Positions 20,235-30,975 of a DNA stretch of 64,000 nt are shown piece after piece. The stretch covers positions 1,030,001-1,094,000 of the forward strand of contig CANJKZ010001112.1 in assembly GCA_947471745.1 (NCBI GenBank), written 5' to 3'. The notes under the pieces are model-generated. The model was not told the DNA's origin. It ran no database searches and worked only from the letters and a program-made list of their open reading frames with translations. Within the stretch, counting starts at the first letter, position 1, and every line of letters begins with the position of its first letter. The stretch is from Closterium sp. Naga37s-1 (taxonomy: Eukaryota; Streptophyta; Zygnematophyceae; Desmidiales; Closteriaceae). The position numbers and the translations under genes were made by a program.

Positions 20235-21604
20235 CAGAGCTTGATAGAGAATGGGACATGGGAACTGGTGGTGCTGCCTGAGGGGAAGTGGTACAATGCA
20301 AGTGGGTGCTGAGGATCAAGACCGAAGACAAGGGTCAGGTAAGCATCTACAAGAGTAGGCTGGTGGCTAAGGGGTTTATGCAGAAGGAGAAGCAGGACTT
20401 CAATGAGATCTTTGCCCCCACTGCCATACCCCCTACCCTCCGTATCTTGTTGGCAGATGAAGCTGTTAGCGTGAAATTCATCATTCAGATGGATATATCA
20501 ACGGCATTCATCAACGGGATTTTAGAGGAGGAGGAGCCTCTTTCTCAAGGGGGAGGGGGTGATGCACGTGGAGAGGGATCCAGATCACAGGTGGTTGAAG
20601 CTGCACCAGGAGAAGTTTATCAAGGAGCTGGGGGAGAAGCATAGGATTGAGAATGAGGGCAAGGTTTCAACTCCCCTGCCAGCAGAATTCAAGCTTGTGA
20701 AGGCTGCAGAGGATGAAGGGGTTGAAGCCGAGGAGCAGCAGCAATTTCAGTACTTGGTGGGCAGCCTCTTGTACGCAGCGGTTCACACGAGGCCTGGCAT
20801 CTCTTTCTTGGTTGGGCAGCTAGCAAGGATGGTGCAGAATCCATCTGAAGAGCAGGTGGATGCAGCTGCACGTGTGGTGAAGTACCTGAATTCTCACCCA
20901 AGCGTTGAACTTCAATACTCTGCATCTGCACAGGTGAAGCAGAAGGGGGTTGAGATGCTGAAGGAGAAGAGAGAGCTTGGAGAAGGCAAGCTCTTTCTTA
21001 CTAACCTTTCTGATGCTACTTGGGCTTCTAAGAAGGAGAATTCCTCTTCTGCGGGAGGATTCCGCTGTCGAACCACGCAGACACAAATTTCCAGTAAGGG
21101 AGGAATTCGCTTGACGCAAGGTCACTATTTTGAGGTACAAACAGAGAAGGAATAAATAGTTCTAGTTAGCAAGGGCCTTGGGATTCAACCTGTGAACAAC
21201 CAGGGATGGTCCCAAATAATTCCAAGCAACAGAACCAACCTGGCTGGACAAAATAGCAGGTCATAGGTTGATAAACAACCTCTCGTTTTGTTTTTTCAAC
21301 ATGGCAAAACAACAACCAGGTACAGGTCCTAGAAGCAGACTGAGACGGCACTTTTCTCGGTGGAATCAGAGTACACGGAAATGTTTCATGGGGTGAATGA
21401 GGTGATTTGGTTGAGGAGGCTTTTGGAGGAGATTTGCCAGGAGCAGAAGATTGCTACACTGCTGTTTTGTGACAGCAAGAGGTCTCTTGGGAAGACACAC
21501 CAGCAGCTTCTTCCTCACCAAGAGGCTTGCGGATGAGCCTCATTGGCGTTGCGTGCGCATGAGTGGAATGATCATGAAATAGCATGGAATGATGAGGATG
21601 CAGC
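20235..21604 (+). pseudogene. copia-A RT-RNase H remnant with LTR filler
   Basis: Plus-strand RT starts ENGTWELVVLPEG and continues through VLRIKTEDKGQVSIYKSRL to FINGILEEE near 20535. A deletion then removes YVDD and the thumb start and joins to MHVERDPDHRW. Connection and RNase H run to SSSAGG near 21057. A 273-bp inverted LTR piece (21059-21331) replaces about 40 bp of RNase H, which resumes as KQTETALFSVESEYTEMFHG. Another deletion occurs near 21500, and coding ends about 21583. Confidence 0.8.
21059..21331 (-). repeat. copia-A LTR fragment inside RNase H
   Basis: Sequence from TTCCGCTGTCGAACCACGC to CAGGTCCTAGAAG is the reverse complement of the LTR interior. It has neither LTR terminus, so it was not inserted by integrase; it looks like copied filler at a repaired break. 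Confidence 0.75.
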
Positions 21605-22287
21605 CGGCATAGCACGACATCCTGCCGTCTGTTTGTACGAGTATGCGTGTGCGAATGCTTCTGCGTGCGAATGGTGTATTTGCAATTTTGTTTGCTTTCG
21701 CAATTTTTGCTTGAAGAATTTGCAGGTACTCGCGCATTGTGCGCTTCGGCACAACATTGTACACGCTATGAACAGTGCAAGCAGAAAGGACGAGCTCGCA
21801 AAGGAACCCAAGATGGAAGCTTTGCGGTTCGGTTGAGGTGATTGCGCAGATTCAGTTCTATCCAACTCGAAATTGTACTGTTTTTTTTGGTTGACTATAC
21901 TGTAGCAGGGCAGGCACTATAGGGGTACAATTTAGGTGAAGGTTGGATGTTGTTTGTCTGTATCTGCATGCTACAGGGCCAAGGAAAACCAGCGGAACCA
22001 GCATTTGGCTGGTTGGGCAAAGACAAAACAGGTTCTTTTTTTAGGACCTTAACCTGGTTGTTGATTTCCCAGGTTGGAAAAACAGAATCAGAGGTTGTTT
22101 ACCAACCTACCACCTGCTGTTTTGTCCAGCCAGGCTGGTTCTGTTGCTTGGAATTATTTGGGATCATCCCTGGTTGTTCCCAGGTTGATTCCCAAGGTCC
22201 TTGCTAGCTAGAACTATTTATTCCTTCTCTGTTTGTACCTAGATATAGTCAATTTGATTCAAGCGAATTCCTCCCTTCCTGGAATTT
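21605..22287 (+). repeat. copia-A LTR fragment, both ends missing
   Basis: It begins within the first 20 bp of the LTR (AGCACGACATCCTGCC) and is collinear to CCTCCCTTCCTGGAATTT, where minus-strand RT of another fragment starts. Roughly the first 60% of an LTR is present, including the AC-element cluster. Confidence 0.8.
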
Positions 22288-24125
22288 CATGCTGCTGCTA
22301 AAGCGAAGAATGTCGTCCACATAGACCAGAAACAGCACCAGCTTCTCCCCCTCCCCCTTGAGAAAGAGGCTCTCATCACAGCTGCTGGTCCTGAATCCCA
22401 TCTCTTCTAAAACACCTGCCAACTTCTGGTACCAGCAGCGTGGCGCCTGCTTCAAGCCGTAGATGGACTTTTTCAGCTTGTACACCCTGCCCGTACCATC
22501 CTCATACCCAGGCGGCTGCGTCATGTACACATCCTCCTCTAAAATTCCATTGAGGAATTTTGTTGATATATCCATCTGAATGATGAATTTCCCACCAACG
22601 GCTGAATCTGCCAACAAGACACGGAGGGTAGGGGGTTTGGCAGTGGGAGCAAAGATCTCATTGAAGTCCTGCTTCTCCTTCTGCATAAACCCCTTAGCCA
22701 CCAGCCTACTCTTGTAGATGGTGACCTGTCGCTTGTCATCGGTCTTGATCCTTAGCACCCACTTGTACTGTACGGCTTTCTTCCCCTCAGGCAGCACCAC
22801 CAGCTCCCATGTCCCATTCTCTAGCAGACTCTGGTACTCAACATCCCTAGAAACCAGCCACTTCTCCCTATCTGGTCCAGCTAATGCCTCCTCCATGCTA
22901 GCTGGTTCCTCTGGTGCAGGGGCAAGAAAACAGTAGGCAGGTTCATCCTCCTCATCCGGGTCCTAACCATGCGGTAGAATCAGCAATGCATCCTCGGTCC
23001 CAAGCTGCTGCTCTGCTACATCAGCTCCTGCAGTCAGCTTCTTAGTAGCCATACGGGTACGTCCTGGCCTGGAGACGGGTGTCTCCCATCCCTTGATAAC
23101 GACACCCTTCGGCTTCTTAGCTTTCCCCTGCTGCTGCTCTCCCCCCTCGGATCCAGCAGCTCCATTAGTGCTAGTCTCCACATCATTTTCTCCACCAGCA
23201 GGTGCCTCCTGTACCTTCTTTCCATCACCACCCTCTGCAGCTGCCTCCTCTCCCTCCTCCCACACACTAGGAGTCAGGTCCAGCTGCATGGTGATCTGCT
23301 CCATCTGCTGGGACACCCTGGCCTCCGGCTGTTTCTCCCAGCTCCCATACATCATGCCCTCAACAAACTTCACGTCCCTGCTGTCAAACAACACACCCTT
23401 GGAAGGTTCCCACAGCAGCCATCCCTCGCTTTCAGCTGCCAGCCCCAAATGCACACACCAGATTGCACTCGCCCCCAACTTAATGCGGTAGGTCTTGGGG
23501 ACGTGGGCGATTGCCATTCAACCGAACACCCTCAGCATGTCCACCGGCGGCTTCCTCCCAAGCCACCTCTCCAACGGCACCCACGAGTCATCCCCAAACT
23601 TTGTGAGTACCCTGTTCCTAGCGACGGTAGTGTGCCGAACAGCATGGGGCCACATCAAGTTGCCCAGCCCAGATTCTATGAGCAGCGCCCTAGCAGTCAC
23701 CAGAATTGTCCGGTTCGCCCATTCTGCTACACCGTTAGACTGTTGGGTGTAAGCCGTGGTCAGCTCCCTCTGGATGCCCTGCTTCTTGAGCCAGGCCGTC
23801 ATCTCAGCTCCAAGGAACTCACCACCCCGATCTGTCCTAATCCGCTTCACCACACACTCCGCTTGCTTCTCCATGAATGGCAGCCAATCTTCGCGTATCG
23901 TAGAAACGGCGTGGTCCTTCTGCTTCAGCGGATATGCCCATATAAGCCTGCTCCAATCATCCACTATGGTCAGAAAGTACCGCTCCCCCTTGTGCTCCTG
24001 AACCGGCAGCGGCCCCATTAAGTCCATGTGGACCAACTCTAAAGGCTTCTTGCTCCTGCCAGTCACACTATTGAAGGGGAAACGGGTAAACTTTGAGAGC
24101 AAACAGATTTCATAATTCTCATTGT
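22288..24125 (-). pseudogene. copia-A integrase-linker-RT fragment
   Basis: This minus-strand piece keeps the best copy of the integrase-RT linker. From 24125: the end of the GAG-pre-integrase block; integrase core with VHMDLMGP, RTDRGGEFLG and an altered third block VAEWANRT; C-terminal VFG...HVPKTYRIKL (23518-23440); acidic linker (MEQITMQLDLTPSVWEEG to ATKKLTAGADVAEQQLG); a TAG at about 22965; then RT from DREKWLVSRDVEYQ to YVDD (22312-22323) and SSMK, where it is cut by the LTR fragment. The integrase and post-integrase ORFs are 194 and 184 codons. Confidence 0.85.
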
Positions 24126-24131
24126 CAATGG

Positions 24132-24854
24132 GAGTTGTGTGTTGGCCCCGTCCTCGCTGCCCGGTCGACCAGGTTACCTGGGTGACGAGGTTCTGCGGAG
24201 GAGTGCGACGGTCGCCCAGGCAAAGTTGGCGAGTCCGACCTCGGTGGTGGTATCCCGAGGTCGACGTGGCGGATCAGGTGGAGTCACGAGCACGTGGTTG
24301 ACCTGGTGTGTGTGCGTTGTGCAGGTGACGAGGCTTGGCCCGCCAATCATCTGCGAGCACCTGCGAAGCTGGTGCGCTGCTGTTCTGCGGGAGCAGCGCT
24401 GGCACGCCGTCAACCTACGACGCTGGCACGCGGTCCACTTTGCACTGCTGGAGCGCGGTCGACCAAGTCGTGTTGGAACGCGGTCGACCATGCTGCGCTG
24501 GCAGTTGGCCGACCTGAATCCTAGCTCTGATGTAGTCTTGCTATGCCAACTTCATTGTACCATTATTGTCAAGTTTCTCTAGTGAAACTCTTGCCAACTT
24601 GCCCCGTGAACTAGCAAGCAGTGTGTGCACTAGGAAAACGACTAAGGACCAACGAACGCAGAGATCACACGAGCACCCGTGCCTAGCCCGTAGTCTAGCT
24701 CCCGTTGTAGTAGTTATCTCCGCATGGTGCGGTGAGCGTGGATCGGCACACGACTTACCTTTCTGTCAGGTCGACGTAGTGGTCACTTACCTAAGTTGCT
24801 CGTAGGCCGGCAGCCGTACAGGTCCCTAGCGTGCGCGTAGGTGACGCCAAGGTG
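24132..24854 (+). other. copia-B1 5' noncoding region, possible LTR and leader
   Basis: About 720 bp between a truncated copia-A integrase and the copia-B gag start. 24390-24510 has degenerate repeats of a GCTGG.ACGCGGTC(G/C)AC motif. From 24540 composition is more balanced. I find no TGGTATCAGAGC-like PBS. LTR status is inferred from position only. Confidence 0.4.
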
Positions 24855-26132
24855 ATGGACACCCTGGAGGGACGGCTGGAGGATGCGAGGAGACGCCATG
24901 AGGCCCAGGAGTATGGGGCGATACCCTGGGCGGTCGTTGAGGCTGGACTCCGCTCCATGTGGGCGACGGAGCATCCCCCTTCTCGACCGGCTTCTCCTCG
25001 ACCGGTGACCAACGAAGGCGGCGTCGACGTGGGTGTCCACGCCGGTGGTGGCCAGGTCGGCAGCAGCGCGGGAGGCACGTCGAAGCAGTGTGGTGTGATA
25101 CACGCCGATGAAGTCGGCGGCGTTCAGGCGCGAGGGATGCAATCGTCGGCGGCTGCAGGGTCCTCGCAGGGTGACGTCGGAGGTCGACGAAGCGGATTGT
25201 CGCCGATGTCGGCGACCCAGGTGACGGCGGGAGGGATTGCACCGAGCTACGGCTACTTCAAGTTTACGCCGGACAGGATCTTGGTCACCCCGCCGCTCGT
25301 TGGTCGACCAGATATTCTCACCTACAAGGAAGCTATTGAGCCCCACTTGGAGATGGCCGGGCTGATCAACTTTGCTCGAGGCACCGTGGCGACGCCGGAC
25401 GACCCCGACTTGCGTGCGGAGTTTCGCGCCGTGCAGCTGTTGACCTTCACGGTCATCTCGCGGTGCTGCTCGCCGGGCTTACAGATCGCCTTGAAGTGGT
25501 GCCGAGAGTACCTCGACGCCGGCCACCAGGCGTGGCACTTCATCGAGTCGACCTACCGAGTCACCGACGACTTGTTCATCTCCCAGCTGAAGGGGCAGCT
25601 GACGCACCTGCAACCGACTACTGCAACCGAGCTCGGCGAATTCTCGCCACCATCAGGATGGCCGGCGCGCAGTACTCGACGGCGTCGTACGTCACCCACG
25701 TCATGCAGGGACTCTCGAGCAGCTACAACCTGCTGAAGCGACTGTCAATGGCGCCGAGCACGAGGACGATGCTCAACGAGGACAACTTGACCTCGTACAT
25801 CCTGCAGGACGAGGCGATGCAGGAGGCAGAGCGGTCCCAGGAGCTCTTGGCGCAGGCCAACTTCGTCGCCCCGTCGAAGCAAGGAGGCCGACCGGGGCAG
25901 CGCGGACAGTCTGGCGGCGGTGGTAGCAGTGGCTGGAAGTCGACCAAGGAGGTCGACAAGAAGAAGTCGACCAAGGACAACAGTCGAGGAGGAGGAGGTC
26001 GACGTCGGGAGTGCTGGCTGTGCGGCGACCCCGACCACCTCTCCTTCGAGTGCCCCGACCGCTGTGACTCCGACGACGACGACGCCAAGGGAGGCCGTGG
26101 GAGGTCTGACGTCTTCGTCCTCGTCGAGGTGG
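24855..26132 (+). pseudogene. copia-B1 gag
   Basis: The likely start is ATG 24855 (MDTLEGRLEDARRR); the frame is open upstream to 24831. Residues include ILTYKEAIEPHLEMAGL, LQIALKWCREYL and QAWHFIESTYRVTDDL, a copia Gag (UBN2-like) pattern. A frameshift near 25615 breaks it. The next frame continues CNRARRILATIRMAGAQ, SYILQDEAMQEAERSQELL, a basic Lys/Ser stretch and the CCHC knuckle CWLCGDPDHLSFEC (26012-26053). A second frameshift lies between the knuckle and 26133. Confidence 0.8.
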
Positions 26133-28797
26133 GAACAAGCCGAGCAAGGAGACAAAGTCGACCAAGTGGACCTCGGTGAAGGACGCCGACTCCTCTGCTG
26201 GCGGCAAGGCGCGGGACGACAAGACGGCGTCGTACTCGCTGGTCGGCGTTGTGGAGCCGACCGTCTCGCTGGCGCCGGAGGCCGTAGAGGACTTCAAGGC
26301 GGTGGCGGCAGCTGTGCAGGCGAACCCGGCGGTGGTCCTGCTCGACAGCGGTTGCTCCCACCACCAAATGGGGACGAAGGAAGTCTTCGTCGACCTGCAG
26401 CCGAGCGACTCCATCAAGCACGTGCGGGGCTTCAATGGGGCGCTGCAGGACGTCCAGGGCCGTGGCACCGTCGCCCTGCAAGGGGAGGCCGGGAAGCAGG
26501 TGCTCATCCCCGACGTGCTGTACGTCCCGGGTGTGCGGGCCAACCTGCTGTCGGCCGGCCAGCTGACGGAGCACGGCGTGAAGCTGCAGGAGGACGGAGA
26601 CGGCATGCTGCTCGTCTCGGCGGCTGGGGAGGTGCTTGGGTGGGCGATGTACTCCGGGCGAGTTCTCTGCACCGACCTGCGTCCCTGCTCACCGACGTCG
26701 ACGTCGCCCACGCCAGAGGTCGTGGCCCTGCGGGCGATCGTCTCGAAGACGAAGTTGACGCCGGACCGGATGCACGCGAGACTTGCGCACGTCGGCATGG
26801 ACACCATCAGGATCTCGGCGAAGAACGAGGTCGCCATTGGGCTGGACCTCAAGTCGGCGACAGGCGCCGACTCACCGTGTGTCTCGTGCGTCGGCGGGAA
26901 GCTGGTGCGGCACACCTTCCCCGACCAAGGCTCCGACGCCGACGACGTGTTGGCCGTCGTGCACATCGACCTGTGCGGGCCGTTCCGCGTGGCTGCCAAG
27001 GACGACAGCCTGTACTTCCTGCTGCTGAAGGACCGCAAGACCCGCTTCGTGTGGGTGAGGACGGTCGCCAAGAAGTCGGACGTGCTGCTGGAGTTCCAGA
27101 AGTGGCTGGTGTTGGTGGAGAGGCAGACGAAGAAGTCGGTGCTGATGCTGCGCTCGGACCGAAGAGGGGAGTTCCTCGGGAAGATGTTCACCGACTTCGT
27201 GGACGGACAGGGGATCGTCCACGACCTGACCAGCCCGTACACCCCGCAGCAGAATGGCATGGCGGAGAGGGAGATGAGGACGGTGGTGGAGTCGGTGCGG
27301 ACGATGCTGCTGCACATGGGCGTGCAGCACCACTGGTGGCACCTCGCTCTGCGGCAGGCCGTATGGGTCCGCAACTGCCTTGAGAGGTCGACGTTGACTC
27401 CGGGGACGACGCCGTACCAGCTGCTGGTCGGCTAGAAGCCCGACTTGTCGATGGCGAGGGTGTGGGGCTGCATGGCGCAGTTTCTTGTCCCCGAGCAGCA
27501 TCGTGGTGGGAAGCTGAAGCCGAAGGCCAGGTGGGGCCTTCACCTTGGCGTGTCGGCGGCGAGCAAGCGCTGGGAGCTCCTCGACGTCGACGCCAACCGG
27601 GTGGTCACCACGTCGGACGTGGTGTTCTACGAGGATATGTCGCTGGAGGTGTGGAAGTCGGAGCACAGGCCGGTGTCAGGCCGGACGCCTCCTACCCCGC
27701 CGACCGACACCTCGACGGCGACCCTGCCTCTGCTCGGCGAGGTCGGTGAGCTTGCTGCTGAGGACGCCGAGGTCGTCCGTCCTCCTTCCCCTTCCCCTAC
27801 GACCCCTGCCCCTCCCCTCGTGGCCGACTTGCCCGGGCTGACTCCTATGTCGGCCTCCGGCGATGAGGGGAGTCGTGGGACGTCGCCTTCGGCTCCAGCC
27901 AAGGGCATCGCCGGTGGCCGACGGGATGAGGGGCAGGTCGACGTGGGAGTGAAGTCGGCGTCGATAGGGGAGGAGCAGGTCGGGGAGCAGCCGACAGGGG
28001 AGCAGGCAGCAGTGAAGTCGACCACGGAGCAGTCGGCAACCAGGCAGTCGGCCGGGAAGCCGACCACAGGGGAGAGGTCGACTAGTAAGTCGACCGAGGA
28101 GCAGCAGGACGACGAGGGCAGTGAAGACGGTGACGACGGAGTGGACGCCGGGGAGTCCACCACGAGTGACGTGGTGGAGGTTCGGCCTGAACCCCGGAAG
28201 TCGGATCGAGTTCGGAGGCCGCCGGACTTCTTCGTCCCCGCTGCCTTTACCACGGTGTACAACGTGGACGATGACGACGACCTGCTGTACGACGACGCCG
28301 AGGAGGATGAGGAGTTTCCGGAGCTCGACCCCGACATGCTGGCCGACCCAGAACACCGTTGGGACATCTCGACGATCATGGTGAAGGAGGCGTTGGCGAG
28401 CTGGAAGGGCCCGGCGGTGAAGGCCGCCATGGAGGAGGAGATCCGCAGCCTCATCAACATGGGCACTTGGGAGCTCGTCGAACGCCCACCGGGGGTCAAC
28501 GTCATGAAGAACCGGTCGGTGCTGACGACGAAGTACCACGTCGACGACACCGTCGAGCGCGAGAAGACGAGGCTGGTCGTGAAGGGCTTCACCCAGGTGT
28601 ATGGCGCCGACTACGACGAAACGTTCGCGCCGGTGGGCAGCTACGTCACCCTGAGGATCTTCCTCAGCATCGGTGCCGTCCTCAACCTCAACCTGATGCA
28701 GCTCGACATGAAGAATGCCTTCCTGCAGAGCAAGCTCGACCGGGTGCTCTACATGTCCCAGCCGGACTACTTCAACGACGGAACCGGTCGGGTGTAA
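26133..28797 (+). pseudogene. copia-B1 protease-integrase-RT (first part)
   Basis: One frame runs from about 26133 to 28797 with a single nonsense codon. Protease: VVLLDSGCSHHQMG (Asp codon 26344-26346). GAG-pre-integrase: RLAHVGM and CVSCVGGK. Integrase: VHIDLCGPF (Asp 26968-26970), LRSDRRGEFLG (Asp 27157-27159) and GMAEREMRT (Glu 27265-27267), so the DDE triad is intact. A TAG at 27433-27435 replaces a lysine codon seen in copy B2. The Asp/Glu/Ser-rich linker (27640-28390) leads to the RT start (GTWELVERPPGVNV; TRLVVKGFTQVYG). A one-base loss at about 28795 ends the frame. Confidence 0.88.
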
Positions 28798-29204
28798 GCT
28801 GCTGAAGAGCCTGTACGGCCTGAAGCAGTCGCCGCTGCTGTGGTACTTGGTGCTCAACGACGTGCTGGTCGGCGCCGAGTGGAAGAAGAGCCAGGTCGAC
28901 GAGGCTCTCTACTTTAAGGTCGGAGAGGACGGAGTGGCCTGCTGGGTGCTGGTCTACGTCGACGACCTGCTTGCCGCCAGCAGCAGCATGGCGATGCTGA
29001 AGGAGCTGAAGGAGCTGCTGGAGTCCGCCTTCGAGCTGCGTGAGATCTCGCCGGTGCAGAAGTACCTCGGGCTGGAGATCGTCCACGACAGGTCGCCGGG
29101 GAAGTTGTGGCTACACCAGCAGGGCTACGCCAACAAGCTGCGTAGGCGCTTCCTCGACGAGGAGCAGACCGGGCGCACCCCGAAGGCGCCGTCCTTCTAC
29201 CGGG

Positions 29205-29812
29205 GTGCAAAGAAGGACGACGACTCCAACGACCAACAAGGAGGTAGCGGTTGGGGTCGCGGTGCGAAATCTGGACGTCAGGGCAAGTCAGGTGCTGGTG
29301 GCAAAATAAAAGGGAGTTCCTGGTATTGTGAGAAGGAGGGGCACCCCTGGTTTTTGTGCTATAAGAAACCCGATGGATGGACCCCCCAGAATCGTCACCA
29401 GGATGGCGGCGCGCGGAGGAACCAGAAAAACGGCGCGAGCATGGTCGCCGATTCGTTCGACAACAACCCAAAGAGCAACGGCGGTGTGGAAAAGAAGAAG
29501 GAGCGCACCGCGGGCCAGTTCTTCCATATTGGAGAGCAGGGGGAGCAAGGAGACGCATCTGCCAAGGTTGGAGCAGCGCTGCACCCTCTTGACTATTGGG
29601 TGTTGGACACGGGCGCTGCTTGGACGATGACGCCGCGCAAGGACCTGCTGGACCACGTACGCGCTGCACCGATTAACGAGGTGTGCTCTGCCTCTGGACA
29701 CGCGCTGAAGGTGGCTGGTGCGGGACGAGCTGCGTTTAAGGGAGCGGATGGCAAGCCGGTGGTGCTGCACGACGTTCTCCTCGTTCCTGAACTCAAGGCC
29801 AACCTCATCTCC
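29205..29812 (+). pseudogene. copia-A gag C-terminus and protease fragment
   Basis: Plus-strand copia-A sequence from the Gly-rich Gag C-terminus through the knuckle and protease to LVPELKANLIS. It is joined on the left to copia-B RT and on the right to gypsy-D. No LTR is attached. Confidence 0.85.
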
Positions 29813-29855
29813 AGGCAAGCTAGCAAAGCCAGCATATGTCGTCGTACTCTCACAC

Positions 29856-29870
29856 GTCTCCCCCTCAAAG
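29856..29870 (-). other. polypurine tract of gypsy-D1
   Basis: The minus strand reads CTTTGAGGGGGAGAC about 25 bp after the end of the chromodomain ORF. TGTGAGAGTACG follows (about 29844-29855), which could be the LTR start before the fragment is cut at 29813. Confidence 0.6.
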
Positions 29871-29889
29871 CTGGGTGGCATGAGATACA

Positions 29890-30975
29890 CTCTGCTTGAC
29901 AAGATAATCCTTGAGGATACGGCGTGCGTTGCCCACATCAGCTTCTGCAACCCAACTGTCCTCCAACTGGTCATATCCCTTCCAGCGTATCAGGAACTCG
30001 AGCGTGTTGCCATGTCTACGTCTATGAGCAAGCACTCGTTCCACCTCGGACTCTGGTTCATCCTGTACGAGAACAGGTGGTATTGGGGGTAGCTGGCGTC
30101 CTTGAAACTATTGGTTGGGGTCCTTGTAGGGCTTCAGTAGCTTAACATGGAAAGCGTTGTGAAGCTTCCACGTAGTAGGTAAGCGCAAGCGGAATATTGC
30201 TGGTGTCACATGTGCCTCAATACAAAAAGGGACCACAGAAGCGAGGGCGGAGCTTGGACGGAAGGTGATATAAGCCCAAGTTGCATGTGGCGACAAGCAC
30301 CTGATCTCCGATTGCTTCTGAGTGATCTCGTCGCTGGCAATCGGCATATTGAATCAGGGAGTTCTGCATCGTGGAAAGACGTTGCTGAGTCTTCTCCCAT
30401 AGCTGCTGCATGGTGGTGACGAAGTCGTGTGCGTCTTGGACGTGTGCCGGGGTGGTTGGCTGCTGTGGTGTAAGTGGTTTCCGTCCGTAGCACAGGAAGA
30501 TAGGAGATTTCCCTGCGGCTGCATGTGAAGCATTGTTGTAAGCGAACTCAAGAACGGTAACTGTAGATCCCAGTGGCTAACGTCGTCTTTGCAAGCTGTG
30601 CGCAGAAATTGTTTAACCACCTGATTGAGTCGCTCAGTCTGTCCGTCAGTCGGGGGGTGGTACGCTGAAGACATCGCAAGCTTTGTTCCCCAAGAGTTCC
30701 ATGAGTTCACTCCAGAACTTACTAGTGAACTTTGGGTCTCTGTTTGAGATAAGTGTAGCGGGGATGCCGTGGATGGTGATGATGCGGTCGAAAAAGAGTC
30801 AAACAGTTGCTTCAGCAGTAGCCGTGGCATTGGTGCGGATCAAGTGTTCCATTTTAGAGAACTTATCGATCACGCCAAGTATACCGTCATGCCATTGTGA
30901 GGTCGAAGGTAGCCCAGTGATGAAGTTTAGGCTGACGACTTGCCATGGCTGCTCCGGTACAGGTAGAGGCTAAAG
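29890..30975 (-). pseudogene. gypsy-D1 integrase C-terminus and chromodomain
   Basis: Minus strand from 30975: integrase pieces including KFTSKFWSEL-like sequence near 30710, then LAMSSAYHPPTDGQTERLNQ (about 30680-30620), the HPQTDGQTER signature just before and around the third catalytic residue. The spacer follows (LRLPTTWKLHNAFHVKLLKPYKDPNQ, about 30195-30110). The chromodomain is at 30060-29896: EVERVLAHRRR, LEFLIRWKGYDQLEDSW, NARRILKDYL. At least one stop and several frame changes occur. Chromodomains direct integration to methylated-histone chromatin in chromoviruses. Confidence 0.82.

Larger units (their letters stand above)
24132..29204 (+). mobile_element. copia-B1 LTR retrotransposon, 3' truncated
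   Basis: GC-rich Ty1/copia element with noncoding leader, gag, zinc knuckle, protease, integrase, linker and most of RT. RNase H and the 3' LTR are missing: at 29204 it is fused to copia-A gag. It may begin at TGTTGGCCCC (24132), but there is no second LTR to prove the boundary. Confidence 0.8.
28715..29899 (+). pseudogene. chimeric ORF: copia-B RT fused in frame to copia-A gag-protease
   Basis: This 394-codon frame begins in a shadow register. From about 28796 it reads true copia-B RT (CKLLKSLYGLKQSPLLWY, YVDD at 28955-28966, KYLGLEIVHDRS, QQGYANKLRRRFLDEEQ). At 29204/29205 it passes without frame change into copia-A RGAKKDDDSNDQQGG, the altered knuckle SWYCEKEGHPWFLC (first Cys replaced by Ser) and DTGAAWTMTP (about 29607-29636). 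It continues through LKANLIS to about 29812, then out-of-family sequence to a TGA at 29897-29899. Confidence 0.85.

Noticed and set aside
24519..24532. GCTCTGATGTAG as an inverted primer-binding site
   Set aside because: It matches only the first eight bases of the inverted PBS, lies in the wrong orientation for copia-B, and has no LTR beside it.
24132..24854. A defined copia-B 5' LTR starting TGTTGGCC
   Set aside because: No second LTR copy, no PBS and no clear CA terminus before gag, so only a noncoding leader is reported.
25773..27374. 533-codon minus-strand ORF and other long antisense frames over copia-B1
   Set aside because: They are shadows of the GC-rich plus-strand gag-pol, which has clear protease, integrase and knuckle motifs in its own frames.
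27627..28857. Two 320-390-codon minus-strand ORFs over the copia-B1 linker
   Set aside because: They are antisense to the acidic linker and RT start; Ser/Gly-rich translation with no domain.
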